From Ditylenchus dipsaci (taxonomy: Eukaryota; Nematoda; Chromadorea; Rhabditida; Anguinidae): a stretch of DNA of 64,000 nucleotides. This document shows, one piece after another, positions 10,701 to 20,184 of the stretch (positions are counted from its first letter, which is position 1; every line of letters begins with the position of its first letter). Made by a program: the position numbers and the translations under genes. The notes beneath the pieces were generated by a model that saw only the letters and a list, made by a program, of their open reading frames with translations, was not told where the DNA came from and did no database searches. Location of the stretch: assembly GCA_004194705.1 (NCBI GenBank), contig SADC01001318.1, forward strand, positions 62,001 to 126,000. The letters run 5' to 3'.

Positions 10701-12663
10701 ACCTAAAAATGTGTTTGAATTTGAATTAAAACGATTTCCATGCGGGGCCAGATACGAACAACAGAGCTACCCTTTCTTTGAATACAGTCAACCCTTGATT
10801 TAACGACACTCCTGGCGACCGACTGAGAGTGTCCTTAAATCGAAGTGTCGTTAAATCGAGGGTTGACAGTATTAAAGCTCGCTTTATAGGTTTACAATAC
10901 TTAGCAGTTTATTATGCTGGGTTATAAGTCTATTAATATGTATTTGGACTGTGTATATTGTGGACACTGATCCAGCTGTCTTCACTGGACATTCCCTAGA
11001 AGGATTTTATTTTGAAGATTATTCTTTGTTTAATCATACTCTTAAAAAAGCTGTTTTTCAAAACTTCATAAGCACCTACATGCTCAGTATTTTGTCTATA
11101 ATCAGTCTTTTAATTTATGCTATAGCACTTGTAAAGCTACTCTGGGAAAGGTGTGGTAAAAGTAATTTTTTACTATTTGAGAAAATCAAAAAGCATTCAA
11201 AGTGCACGAGCGACGTAAAATATGTAGGTTTGGCATGGTCCCTTTAACCAGTTGACTTGTAAATAACTACACTACTAAGCGTTTCAAAGTCTTTGATGCT
11301 TTTAACAGCAATTGGTTGGGCATAATATATAATGCCATATTAATAAATCGAAGTTTCTGTCCGTCACCTTTTTTTTTAATTAAGAGGAATTGGTAGTTGG
11401 AGTAGGTCTAAGCTAATTTTAAGACACTTTTTATCATTAATTTTTCTGATTACATAGTCGCGGCTTCGACAGAGGCCGCATCCCCGCACTTAGTATATAT
11501 ACAGTCAAACCTCGTTTATCCGGCACTCCAGTTATCCGACACTTTTTGGTTTTTTGTAAATATCTTTTTTTTCACAATTTTTTGGAAAATCAGAGGATGG
11601 CTTGGTGACTTTATTTTTAATTCTGCGTCGAATGGCTTTTGCCATTTTTTCATTTTCAACTTATTTCTTTGACAACTAAGTAGAACACGAAAATTGTGAG
11701 AAATTTGAAGAACCCGAAAAAAGGTAAAATGAAAAAATGACAAAAGTCATTCGACGTAAAATCGAAAATTAAGGGAATGCTACCTTCCGATTTTCCAAAA
11801 TATTTGTGAAAAAGAATTATTTACAAAAACCCGAAAAGTGCCGTATAACTGGAGTGCCGCATAATACAGGTTTGACTGTATTAGAATAAATACGGTATTC
11901 CTGATATTCTATTTTGTAGGCCGGGAACTCTTTTTTGAAACAGTGTATAAGCTTTTCAATTTAGAAAAAAAATCATAATAAGTTGCAAAAATAAAAAGGG
12001 CATCAAAAAGAATTGGCAGACCATTTTTTGACTAAAAGATAGAGCAAGTTAAAATCAACAACTGGTACTTGTGTACATTAAAAATATTAGCAGAAACCAT
12101 GTTGAAGCAGTGGTAAAGGAATTTTTGAGTTACCTTGTAGAGTCAATGTAAGAAAACATCAGTCTGAGATATATAATCTTTTAGAGGAATCTGTTTTTGA
12201 TCAAGAATTTTCGAAGAACCCGGTACTGCGAGCATGACGAATTAGTAACCGCATACCAAAAATCGTCAGGACTTTTTGGGACTGATAATTTTTTTTGTAA
12301 ATTGATGCTTAAAATATTTTCAGGCTACACAAAACTCAGCATCCAGATGCAAGAGCAAATGAACCGTCGATGTCATTTATTTCTGCAATGCTTAATCAGC
12401 TTTTTGCCAAGCATAGTCCTTTTTTCCAGTCGTTATTGCTAAACTTGCCTGTGCCTTGCAACTTCTTTGTGATAACAATGTCGGTGATGAATATTTCTGT
12501 CATAGAGGCATTAGTTTTAGTAGGATTAAACAAAATGGTGCGGAGAAACTTACCATTTGTCAATAAATTTGCCGAAAGAACAGAATCAAGCGTTAATGTG
12601 GTCACTGTGATATCTGATTTCAGGAAAATGAAATTAACGAATAGATTTAGATTACGGCTTTGA
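4748..12663 (+). CDS. nematode 7TM chemoreceptor-like GPCR, six exons
   Basis: Seven-helix receptor expected in the plasma membrane of a sensory neuron; ligand unknown. Exons by eye: 4748-4903, 5545-5679, 10179-10229, 10401-10503, 10908-11155 and 12324-12663 (stop). Phases agree throughout if one base is restored in exon 3 (T5 run at 10190) and one in the last exon (T6 run at 12420), giving about 344 residues. Exon 1 supplies helix 1 (FGLIFLFFSINFLLFYLFVI). Exon 2 gives helix 2 and the Cys at the start of helix 3 (FVCRFCFYSN). Exons 3 and 4 give the end of helix 3 and a basic loop (GAQKRLKRIDARL). Exon 5 supplies helices 4 and 5, and the last exon helices 6 and 7 with a basic tail. Introns are short except intron 2, which holds the 5704-10151 element; exon 4 lies between inverted tRNA-like repeats. 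The loop and helix-6 pattern (MQEQMNRRCHLFLQCLI) resembles nematode Str/Srd/Srh-type receptors, but I cannot fix the subfamily. Confidence 0.72.
5704..6109 (+). repeat. left terminal direct repeat of the 4.4 kb element
   Basis: It matches 9209-9525 almost base for base, including ACGACGTTTCCAGTCAAGAC at the start and GGGAGTCTAGCTTCAATATT in the middle. It then jumps to sequence matching 10067-10151 (TATATCTCCAGTCTG to AATGTTTACT). The jump removes the segment that encodes most of the Ser/Pro-rich ORF in the right copy. Scattered single-base differences show that the copies have diverged only slightly. Confidence 0.85.
6101..7488 (+). CDS. coiled-coil protein of the 4.4 kb element
   Basis: Two overlapping open frames (6101-7000 and 6976-7488) form one product of about 460 residues if a single base is missing near 6994-7000; the second frame continues the same kind of sequence without a gap. 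The first part is Ser/Asn/Asp-rich and disordered. The middle has heptad-like helical stretches (ISNLSEFTDELQSQINVLSE; LSRLKVKLDRLEEREKE). The tail is acidic and then basic. Two segments, SVGVQTSDV and KSVQTELPP, share a VQT core and resemble short linear motifs bound by dynein light chain LC8. There is no zinc knuckle, protease or polymerase motif. It could be a Gag-like structural protein, but that rests on position and coiled-coil content only. Confidence 0.45.
7489..9208 (+). repeat. TCCAG-dense non-ORF interior of the element
   Basis: This 1.7 kb stretch has no long ORF of its own except a short Ser/Gln/Ala-rich frame at 7817-8188 that I do not trust. TCCAG is extremely frequent: ten copies can be counted between 7498 and 7670, most of them as TCCAGT and preceded by A, C or T. 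The reverse complement CTGGA is rare here. A 21-base segment like CTCCGGTGGCATGGGTGATA is duplicated at about 8717 and 8781. Confidence 0.75.
9209..10151 (+). repeat. right terminal direct repeat of the 4.4 kb element
   Basis: This is the longer copy of the terminal repeat (see 5704-6109). It contains an AATAAAG at about 10115, near its right end, that could serve as a poly(A) signal if this were a 3' LTR. The right boundary is where similarity to the left copy stops, after AATGTTTACT. Only about 27 bp separate it from exon 3 of the host receptor. Confidence 0.82.
9525..10154 (+). CDS. Ser/Pro-rich acidic ORF in the right repeat
   Basis: About 209 codons lie inside the right terminal repeat. 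The peptide is rich in Ser, Pro, Val and acidic residues, with an acidic run ASDDEEEEAL and many SPV units. Most SPV/SS/LQ positions come directly from in-frame TCCAG pentamers, so composition may be driven by the DNA motif rather than by protein function. The first codons are not obviously a start and the frame opens further upstream. The left repeat has lost most of this ORF. No domain is recognised. Confidence 0.35.
   Translation: MPEIIEATAKVQASLQSTIVKESPVYQSCGSYYDDLCLIDFSSPVSTEVPVSIITPDPEVSSLEAPILVSDTSDGSTAQESSVVSTPACRDSLRMVSISSSSSRSHLQCEKVVSPAGSLVRTSSAWEHLQTFYSASDDEEEEALVIPAKEASRSPVASSPAVVDSDAPECSPVSIVSSSSIISPVCIPVPIVIGCTNKENQSKPSLMFT
10270..10385 (+). repeat. tRNA-derived SINE-like unit, left of exon 4
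   Basis: The unit contains a degenerate A-box region (ACATCTCTTGGTCGTATCTGG), TATGGAAATCG, a T-rich spacer, and a B-box-like TTGCTGGTTCAAATTCC followed by CTCTGGCCGCAC. It has the layout of a tRNA-derived pol III unit but is too long and mismatched to be a tRNA. An inverted copy is at 10642-10775. Confidence 0.5.
10642..10775 (-). repeat. inverted tRNA-like SINE unit, right of exon 4
   Basis: Read on the minus strand it gives GGGTAGCTCTGTTGTTCGTA (A-box-like), CGCATGGAAATCG, and GGTTGCTGGTTTGTATTCC (B-box-like) followed by CTCTGGCCGCAC, matching the left unit closely. With the left unit it forms inverted repeats of roughly 110 bp flanking exon 4 (10401-10503) of the receptor. Confidence 0.55.
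10785..10870. mobile_element. short pogo-like MITE
   Basis: CAGTCAACCCTTGATTTAACGACAC at the left is mirrored by GTGTCGTTAAATCGAGGGTTGACAG at the right, with TA just outside the left end. At 86 bp it is almost only terminal repeat. It lies about 40 bp upstream of exon 5 of the 7TM receptor. Confidence 0.75.
11502..11879. mobile_element. pogo-like MITE, TA-flanked
   Basis: The ends CAGTCAAACCTCGTTTATCC and ATAATACAGGTTTGACTG are flanked by TA. The cassette CCGGCACTCCAGTTAT is mirrored at the right by AACTGGAGTGCCG. The arms extend far inward (GGAAAATCAGAGGATGGC / CTTCCGATTTTCC), making the whole element palindromic. It lies in the last intron of the receptor gene. Confidence 0.78.
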
Positions 12664-12776
12664 TTTCAAAAAAAATATATATTGGTGATGTTTTCAAAAG
12701 TGTGCTATTTTTTGCTTATAGCTCTTATTTCCCATTTTGGCTCTGAAGCTTCAAAAAAGTATGAATTTTATAAATA

Positions 12777-12930
12777 CAGTCAAGTCTCGATTTAGTGTGC
12801 GCCCTGAGGACTGACCCAAGATCCTGAGTCCAATGTACAGAAAATTTTGTGTGCAGTGATCTATCCCATAGCGAAGATACTCGAAAATCGAAAAAATTGA
12901 GTCCAAGCGTACACTCAATCGAGACTTCGT
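12777..12930. mobile_element. decayed pogo-like MITE
   Basis: CAGTCAAGTCTCGATTTAGTGTGCGC at the left is partly mirrored by GCGTACACTCAATCGAGACTTCG at the right. The right terminal CTG is lost. It lies just downstream of the receptor stop codon, in the convergent gap between the two chemoreceptor genes. Confidence 0.55.
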
Positions 12931-13658
12931 ACTTACGTATTATCCCGTTCCCCCTCATTTTTTATGTGTAACGGATTTTTATTTCTTTTCATTCGAAATT
13001 TAGTCATTAACAATTTTTGAGACCTTCCTAGAAGAGAAGACGAGTGCGTAAATTTCTGCAAAACCGAGGATTATGTTATTTCTCGTTTATTGTTCGGCGA
13101 ATAATAAAAAATGAGGGTGGGGGGGGGTCATTATAATACGTAAGTACCCGAGACTTTATTGTAAGTACAGATCGCAGCAATGGTTTTTAATTATTGTGTA
13201 AAAATGCATTTTTTCAAGTTCATGCATTTTTTGTAAAAAATATAATGTTAAATAAAGATATTTAAAGGTCAAAATTGAAGGTGGAGATATTTCGAAATTT
13301 CCGCTTTTAGTTACATTCAAACGTTGAATTTAACGAGTATTACAAGGAATATCTAGCATTAACCGTATTTCTTCTAATGCACGCCCCGGGGTGTTTACAT
13401 TTCAAAGTCCCTCTACGAAGGCCTCTTGAAAAGTCACTTTGACATTTTCGGGGATAACAAAAAATTAAAAGATGGCATCGGTAGAGCTGGTAAGAATTAA
13501 GAAAAAGAAAAATTTAAAAAAAAAATTCGCTCTGAAATCCAAAAATCCCTCAAAGTCAAGTGGGGCGTCTATTAAAGCGAAAAACGGTATAAAAAGTTTT
13601 GAAAAAAAATTTAATTTTTTTGAAAAGTGCTAAATTTTTCTTTGTTCTACGGTTATTT
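12931..13658. other. intergenic, no gene seen
   Basis: AT-rich sequence between convergent genes. It has a poly-G run near 13128, an ACCGTATTTCTTCTAATGC motif at 13360 that matches the left terminus of the ACCGTATT MITE family, and a core-like fragment of that family near 13473 (GGCATCGGTAGAGCTGGTAAG). No complete element or gene is visible. Confidence 0.5.
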
Positions 13659-13807
13659 TGGCCAGCGACATCTTGGGACAATTTAAATTGAGACAATGAC
13701 GATTGAGACAAAATCATCGGTCTTATTTGGCAAATACCGAACAAGACCGATGATTTTGTCTCAATCGTCATTGTCTCAATTTGAATTGTCCCAAGCTGTC
13801 GCTGGCC
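13659..13807. repeat. near-perfect 150-bp palindrome
   Basis: Arms of about 70 bp: GGCCAGCGACATCTTGGGAC at the left and GTCCCAAGCTGTCGCTGGCC at the right. The inner part is GATGATTTTGTCTCAATCGT paired with its mirror, and the loop is only about 10 bp. Probably a MITE of unknown family or a recent inverted duplication. It lies about 215 bp beyond the stop codon of the srt-type gene. Confidence 0.8.
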
Positions 13808-14022
13808 GCTGCTTTTCCGTCTAAACTTGTATTTATTTAAATGTTCGTTGAATTTTCAAAGTTACAATCGAATAACTCAATAAATCGTAAAATAAATACT
13901 GTTTTTTCACAGCTGTTTTTACTCTTATCTTGTTCAGCGTGGAGTTCTTTCACTTTGGAGTGTTAAAACCCCAAACTATTGCATTTTTATATCTGACAGA
14001 GGAATAGAAAATGTGCACATAT

Positions 14023-16352
14023 TCAATATGTGATGCTTTTGTTCTTTGTAGACATGTTAGGGCTAATTTTGTTTTTGCATGTAGTTGTAAAAACTTTTTC
14101 TTCTCTACGAAAAAGCATCCTTTTTACATCGTTTCTTATGGTCTTGTTTAGCGCCAAATAAATAACAGGCGGGAAACCTGAAACAATATCCTGTTGCTGG
14201 TCTTTAAAACTTGCTTACCATGTATATGAATAATACAAAATTGGCCAATGTAGATCAGTGTTTGTGTTGGGATCATAAAGTTCATTAAAAAAGCGATTGC
14301 AAAGGTTAAAAAGTTGAAGGTACTGATAATTATTACTTGCAAAAACATCTTAATTTGTTAGCCGTTTGTTGTTTGGAATAAAAGTAACGTTGTACCATTT
14401 TTTCGTGATGGTTGAAAGTTTGACGGCCACCCATTCCATACACTTTCACCTTTAGAGCTACTAGAAAAGCAGGTTCATTATAGGAATCGCAAATGCTAAG
14501 CAGCTGTTGTAGACACTATTGATGTGGCTGACATACTGAAATTTTTAAAATTAGGTGAAGCTAAAAAAATAAACTCAAGCATGGTTTTGAGGTGGTTATA
14601 CTACGTTTCGTCGACGGCAAGTCAACCACTACTTTGCTAGCTTTGACATATTAATAATATTTTTTTTTATTCAACCTAATAGTCGACATTATGATTTTCC
14701 GAGGTGTGATATGTTGTCATTTTTTAAAAGTTGAAATATGACATACTCACTGGATAAACGTATTTCCTTTAATGACTCACCCTCCTTAACTTTTAGAACA
14801 TGTATCTAAGCTCAGAGTCCATATTTTGCGAAGCTATTTAATGGGGAAAACCTCGGGAAAAGTTCAGGTGGAGTATTCAGGTTGGGGTTGAATCCAACTG
14901 GACTTTGGTCAGTTACTTGGAAATTCTCCAATCAATCATGAATTTTTGTAATTTTTTTGCTTGTAAAGCCTATTTGGATGCATTTGGGAAAGTTTTAACC
15001 AAAATTTGGCTTCACAAAATTTCGGGTTTTACAACCACGTGGTACCCCTTTAGGGGTCAAAATAATTAAATTTGGGGGTCGATTTCGAACTTTTTTGAAA
15101 TGTGGTCACTTTTGCGATATTGCAAATTTTATCTAATAAATAACATAAAAAGCGATAATTAAAAAATAAACAAAAAAATTTACAGCAAAATAAGAAAAAA
15201 ACTCAAATTTCGTACAAAACAGAATGCCACAGCGAGTTTGCGACTTTTGAATTTTGACACACTGTGGCCCGGGTCAGTTCTTAGAGGAAAATTTACTTAG
15301 AGAACCATTGTCTTTGCTGGAAATCAGAACTTTATAAGTCTTAATGCGATTGTAAAACTTTAGCAGCACTTTTAAGAGCACTTTTGCCCGGAGTTTTTGA
15401 GTTCTGAGTTTTGAAACCCTGTGAGCACGGGCTGGGAATCCAACCCAATCAAAATTGACCGACAAACTCAAAAAAAATCTTACATCTGGGGGAAAAATTT
15501 CAAATGCAAATGTGTGAAATTCTTGTTGCCGGAGACAACGGTGAATTAAAAAATCTGAACATCTTTATATTTTACTTTCATCTTCCATACATCTAGATAG
15601 TTGTAAATAATAAATTAAAAATGTTACCGTTAAATCTACATCCTCAATGTAGTCCACGTAAGGGTTAAATAGCCAAGCAAAATGTGTAGCATTGAATAGA
15701 ACAGGTTTCAAATGCATGAAAGCAAAAAATCCTGCACTAGCTGAGAGTAAAAACCAAAAATAAATTTTATAGCCATCAAAAGCCATCTTTTCGACTTTAG
15801 GTGCTAAAATAGACAGAAATCGGTTGAAGATTAAGAATAGCTCAGAAAAGCTTTCCGTTATAAAACATGCTAAAAATTTATTTATTTATTTTAAAGTATA
15901 TTTTTTATTGTATGGATTTATTACCTGTAAAAAGAGATCCGCAAAAGTAAACAAATGTGGGATATGAACAAAAAACAGCGCCTATTATACCTAGTATCCC
16001 TTGTGCAAAAGTGATAATCCAAAGGTTCGACATGTTTATAATACTCATGAATAGAAGAAACCGATAGCACGTAAATTCAAGATGTTTGTATATTGAGATG
16101 ACACAAGGAAAATAAAGCGTCTTAAGTTTTATTTAGGTAATTTTCAGAACCTCAGAGATTAATTCAAATCAACCTGTATTGGTACTAATAATAATAAAAA
16201 AATAAACTTACATAATAAACAATGCTAAATATTATACAAATAAATTCTGCAATCAACTTTTCTCTCTCTTTTAATGGTACATCTTCTATGTTTATTTCTG
16301 AGCAGTTGTATAGTTGTTGAAAGTAAGCAGGGTCAAAAATATAGACTTCCAT
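14023..16352 (-). CDS. srt-family 7TM chemoreceptor
   Basis: Nematode serpentine receptor class T-like chemoreceptor of the sensory-neuron membrane; ligand unknown. Exons (minus order): 16352-16212, 16120-15925, 15869-15628, 14535-14219 and 14177-14023 (stop). Phases agree throughout if one base is restored at each of two A-runs (plus coordinates about 14465-14468 and 14341-14345), giving about 350 residues, the usual srt size. Family hallmarks: N-terminal FQQLYNCSEINIEDVPLKER; LYFPCVISIYKH in helix 1; CYRFLLFMSIINM in helix 2; GIIGAVFCSYPTFVYFCGS in helix 3; FNRFLSILAP after helix 3; KPVLFNATHFAWLFNPY between helices 4 and 5; and HGFPPVIYLALNKTIR at helix 7. The start was chosen because a TTTTTTTAG acceptor sits 2 bp before this ATG, consistent with trans-splicing. 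Both frame breaks are in exon 4, so it is either a pseudogene or carries sequence errors; I favour errors. Confidence 0.88.
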
Positions 16353-16362
16353 ATCTAAAAAA
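16353..16362 (-). promoter_or_regulatory. probable spliced-leader acceptor of the srt gene
   Basis: On the minus strand CTTTTTTTAG is followed by AT and then the start codon. A strong nematode 3' splice site with no recognised upstream coding exon, placed 2 bp from the ATG, suggests trans-splicing of a leader. No experimental evidence. Confidence 0.45.
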
Positions 16363-16384
16363 GGAGTTAGTAAAAAAATTGATG

Positions 16385-16575
16385 AGTTTAAAGGGTGTGG
16401 AGGCTTAGAATGTTGAAGATGCGCAGGTTGGGACGAGCACACACACACACATACCCAATACGCGAATCACTCGAAAGAGACGCTGGAAGCGTGATAAAAT
16501 ACCAGGTTGAAGTTGCATATCCGAGTCACTTTATGCAGTAGGCCGTAGTTGACACAACTGCGTTCAACATGATGC
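16385..16575 (+). repeat. degenerate copy of the dispersed hairpin element
   Basis: AATCACTCGAAAG, GCAGTAGGCC and GTTCAACAT occur in the same order as in the copies at 3830-4100 and 39350-39610, but the GC-rich hairpin core is replaced by a CA microsatellite (16438-16451). It lies just upstream of the srt-type gene. Confidence 0.5.
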
Positions 16576-16739
16576 CATGTTTCGTGGCGTCTTTTGTATC
16601 TCTTTCCATCCCAATGCGGCACTATATTTCTTACAAAATTCTTTAAAAGATGCTTTTAAGCAATCACAAATACCACATTTTCACCAAAACTCAAAAATAG
16701 GGAGTTTTTCGAGCTTATAACGGGATTTCGGGTCAATAT

Positions 16740-19359
16740 CAGTGTTTCCAAAATGAAAATGAGAAAACGATGAAAATGAGAATTTTCAGTGAGAAAATGA
16801 GAATTTTTCAGTGAGAAGATGAAAAATTTTCACTTTCTTCTTAAAATGAAAATGAGAAATTTTCATTTTAAGAAGAAAGTGAAAATGAAAACTTTTCATT
16901 TCCATTTGAATGAAAATGAGAAATTTTCATTGGATGAGAATGAGAATTTTTCATTTTCATTTGAATGAAAATTTTTCATTCTCATTGAATGAAAATGAAA
17001 ATTTCTCATTTTCTCACTGAAAATTCTCATTTTCACTGAAAATTCTCATTTTCACTGAAAATTCTCATTTTCACTGATAATTCTCATTTTCACTGAAAAT
17101 TTGTACTTTCACTGAAATTTCTCATTTTATCATTGAAACGGTCAATGAAAAGCTAATTCACGACGCAGAAAATACAGTCATGCATTCCATGTACCATCAA
17201 AATCAAGCGCTCCTCCACTTGGATAAAAATTTTTTTTACGTGTTTGGCTTCCAAAACACTGCACTAATTTAAGCATAATAAAGTTATTTTACAGTGGTGA
17301 AATTACGTTTTGCAAGATCTATAAAAATGTGAAAAATTCCATCAAAACCAAAATTTACTACTATTTTATAAACCGATCTTTCAATGTCCGAATGAGTGCA
17401 GAAACAGGCTTTGGAGCTAAAAAACATGTAAAAATCTGATCCAAGTGAACAACCACTTGGTTAGTTTGGTACATGGAACATCGAGCAAAACTGCGCAAGA
17501 AAGTTTTCACACTCCGTAATCTATTGTAGACTCTGATTTTATTTGACAAAACAATTAACATCAAATTAACACCTCTCAAATATCACGATTGCAGTAAACT
17601 AACAGTTGGGAATTTAACAATGAGAATTCAGTCCTGTTCCGGTGACTTCTAGTGGCCAGCCCTGCTTGGGAAAAAATCCTCTCTACTGGAGCGCTTGTAG
17701 CAGGAACATTGAGTACTTCGAAGGCCAGTACAGCCAGATAATGCCAATCCTGAAAATCATATTTATTTCCAGAACGGTTAGGAGAAATAATATTTACGAA
17801 CCGAGGATAGATAGCCGAGTTTGCTTAGCAGGCAACTGAATTAAATGCGTGGATTTCGGTCAAACTAAAATATTAATATACCTACCAGCTGTCTTATCGA
17901 TTCTGCAGCTTTGGAAAGGTTTTCATCTCCAAGACAGTCAGATGTGTTTGGATCCAATGCGCAAGCAACCATAAAAATCGGGTCGAAATAAGTCCGGTCA
18001 GTATTCAGAACATTGGTGAAGCGCTCTTTCGAACTACCGCGAAGATTTTGGACCGTTAATTTCAGCTTATTTGGCACTACTTCCTGAACGAACAGCTATA
18101 AATAAGATGACTAAGAACTTGTGAAAGCACCTCTAAGTCATCCAGCGATAGAAATAGTGCGCGAGTGTATTCAAGACAATGAGATATTGTGACAGTCTTC
18201 TCTCCCTGGATCCTTTGAAGCACTTCAACAATTCAACAACAACAGTCCACCAATTTTCGAGATCCAGCGCAAGTACTAAACCTTTTCGATTAGCGTTAAA
18301 AATCTGTTGTGTTTACCTCAATCTCATCCTCTGTCACCCTTGACCAGTTTTTCCTGCTAGCGATGACAATCACGTATTCCTCTAGCTCCAGAAAACCCCT
18401 GATTACTTCGGTGGCAGAACCCCAGCGTGTAGCGGACGGGAATATTAATCTCTTATGCGCAATCGAGTCAAGATCCTGGAAAAGCAGCAAGAACAGCCAT
18501 GACTTGCAAGTAAAACAGTACCTCCAATGCCTGATTCGAATGTCTGGAAGTATACCTGGTCAAATTTTTCGCATCGCTAGAATGATATTCCAAGCATGTT
18601 TCGTCCTCTTGGCTGTAATGCGTGGCTTTCCAATGGTACTTCAATGTTGTAGACGTCGCACTAGAACTTTTGTACTTCTAAAAGGTTTGGCCACATGAAG
18701 AAGTGATTCACAGTTTCAGTTGTACCTGATCACATGATTTACATTTCAAAAGGCTGATCTGATTTTGAGTGATTTCCTCGAATTTTCCCAGATCGGATCG
18801 ACCAACTTCCTGTTCTTTACTTGAAGAACGATTGAACTTCCATCGCCAGTCCAGTTTCCAGACGATTCATCGCTTTCGTTGCCGAATGACATGTAGATGT
18901 TGCTCAAATAATACCATTTAGACGTTTCTAGTGTCTTTTTCAGTGAGAATCTGATAAAATTAAGAAGCGATGAAAATAAGAATTATTAGTGAAAATGAGA
19001 ATTATCAGTGAAAATGAGAATTTCAGTGAAAATGAGATTTTCAGTGAAAATGAGAATTTTCAGTGAAAATGAGAATTTTCAGTGAGAAAATGAGAATTTT
19101 TCAGTGAGAAAATGAAAAATTTTCACTTTCTTCTTAAAATGAAAATGAGAAATTTTCATTTTCATTCAATGAGAATGAAAAATTTTCATTCAAATGAAAA
19201 TGAGAAATTCTCATTCTCATCCAATGAAAATTTCTCATTTTCATTCAAATGGAAATGAAAAGTTTTCATTTTCATCGAATGAAAATGAAAATTTCTCATT
19301 TTCATTTTTTCAAGAAAATGAAAATGAGAAAATTTTCATTTTTCATTTTGGAAACACTG
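16740..19359. mobile_element. hAT transposon with exact 8-bp TSD
   Basis: Termini CAGTGTTTCCAAAATGAAAA and TTTTCATTTTGGAAACACTG are perfect inverted repeats. The element is bracketed by GTCAATAT at 16732-16739 and 19360-19367, an exact 8-bp target duplication. CAGTG ends and an 8-bp duplication are standard hAT features. At both ends lie some 400 bp of AGAATTTTCAGTGAAAATG-like units, probably subterminal transposase-binding repeats. The middle (about 17170-18930) carries a broken transposase on the minus strand. The exact duplication indicates a relatively recent insertion, about 390 bp upstream of the srt start codon. Confidence 0.92.
17830..18790 (-). pseudogene. decayed hAT transposase with BED zinc finger
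   Basis: Minus-strand fragments appear in the expected order. Near 18750-18560 there is a BED-type finger: LLKCKSCDQ supplies the CxxC pair and LKYHWKATH the His pair. At 18490-18296 is FPSATRWGSATEVIRGFLEL, matching the conserved (A)TRWNS region of the hAT catalytic domain. At 18077-17865 is FDPIFMVACALDPN, matching the DP..ALDP motif near the end of that domain. The frames are separated by stops and intron-like gaps, and I cannot assemble a continuous reading frame; the C-terminal dimerisation segment is not clear. It is probably inactive. Homology to hAT transposases is inferred from these motifs. Confidence 0.72.
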
Positions 19360-19768
19360 GTCAATATGTGATGTTTGGAACATTTATATCTAAGTAACGC
19401 CAAATATTTATTGCTTGGGCTAAGTGATGACATTTTTTTAACGTCTTGAAAAGAGTTAAAGTAAAGTTTTTAAACAGTAAAATTCTAAGCATATAAGCAT
19501 AAAGTCTAAAAATATTAAACAAGAAAATATTTTTGTTGTTTTTTTACTTTAAAACCTTTTTCTCTCAACTTTTGTAGTTTTACACAAGAGATGTAAATAA
19601 TTAAGAGTGTAGTTGTATACACGCTATAAAAAAGACCAGTTTTTTCGGTTTGAAGGACCCTGTCTCTTCCTTATCATGGCGATTTCAAAAATTTGAATAC
19701 GCGCGTGATCACATGGATTTGGTTCATTATGTTTTTAAATTATTTTTTCAATTCAAATTGTAAACGTT

Positions 19769-20014
19769 ACCGTATTTTCTCTAATCAAGCGGCCTGCTCT
19801 GCTTCGAGGAATTATATCTCAGACCAGAAAAATTATTCTACAAAGCTGTTTTATGCGTTTTCTCAACTCCCAAAAGCACTACCGATTCCGCTTTTTCAAT
19901 TTTGGTTCAGCACCCTAAAATCTCGAGATCGATTTCAAAATTTTCATATTAGGGAGGGGGTTAGTTTTTTTAATTAAATAAAACAGCCGGCTGTTTATTT
20001 ACAGGAAATACGGT
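19769..20014. mobile_element. ACCGTATT-family MITE
   Basis: It begins ACCGTATTTTCTCTAAT and ends GGAAATACGGT. The interior, read on the minus strand, carries the family core: ATCTCGAGATTTTAGGGTGC, GGAATCGGTAGTGCTTTTGG and GAGTTGAGAAAACGC. The inner terminal cassettes match only partly in this copy (CAAGCGGCC versus CAGCCGGC). Confidence 0.75.
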
Positions 20015-20184
20015 ATTTGGTATTTTATATAAGTCGCAATGTGACAGGGACAGTTGTGGAGTAGTGAAAGTCAGATAACTTGTTCGATCTGGCGCCGTCA
20101 AGCGGTTTACGGGCAGTTCGCGACTCACTTAGTTCGCCAGCTTTTTGTTATAGACTTAGGCTAGGGTTGGCCAGCGTGTGTTAA

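Noticed and set aside
16740..17160. CRISPR-like repeat array
   Set aside because: The repeats are degenerate, lack unique spacers, and are the subterminal repeats of an hAT element in a eukaryotic genome.
17865..18698. Independent small genes between the hAT ends
   Set aside because: The minus-strand frames match hAT transposase and BED-finger motifs, so they are transposase remnants; the plus-strand frame at 18309-18698 is antisense to them.
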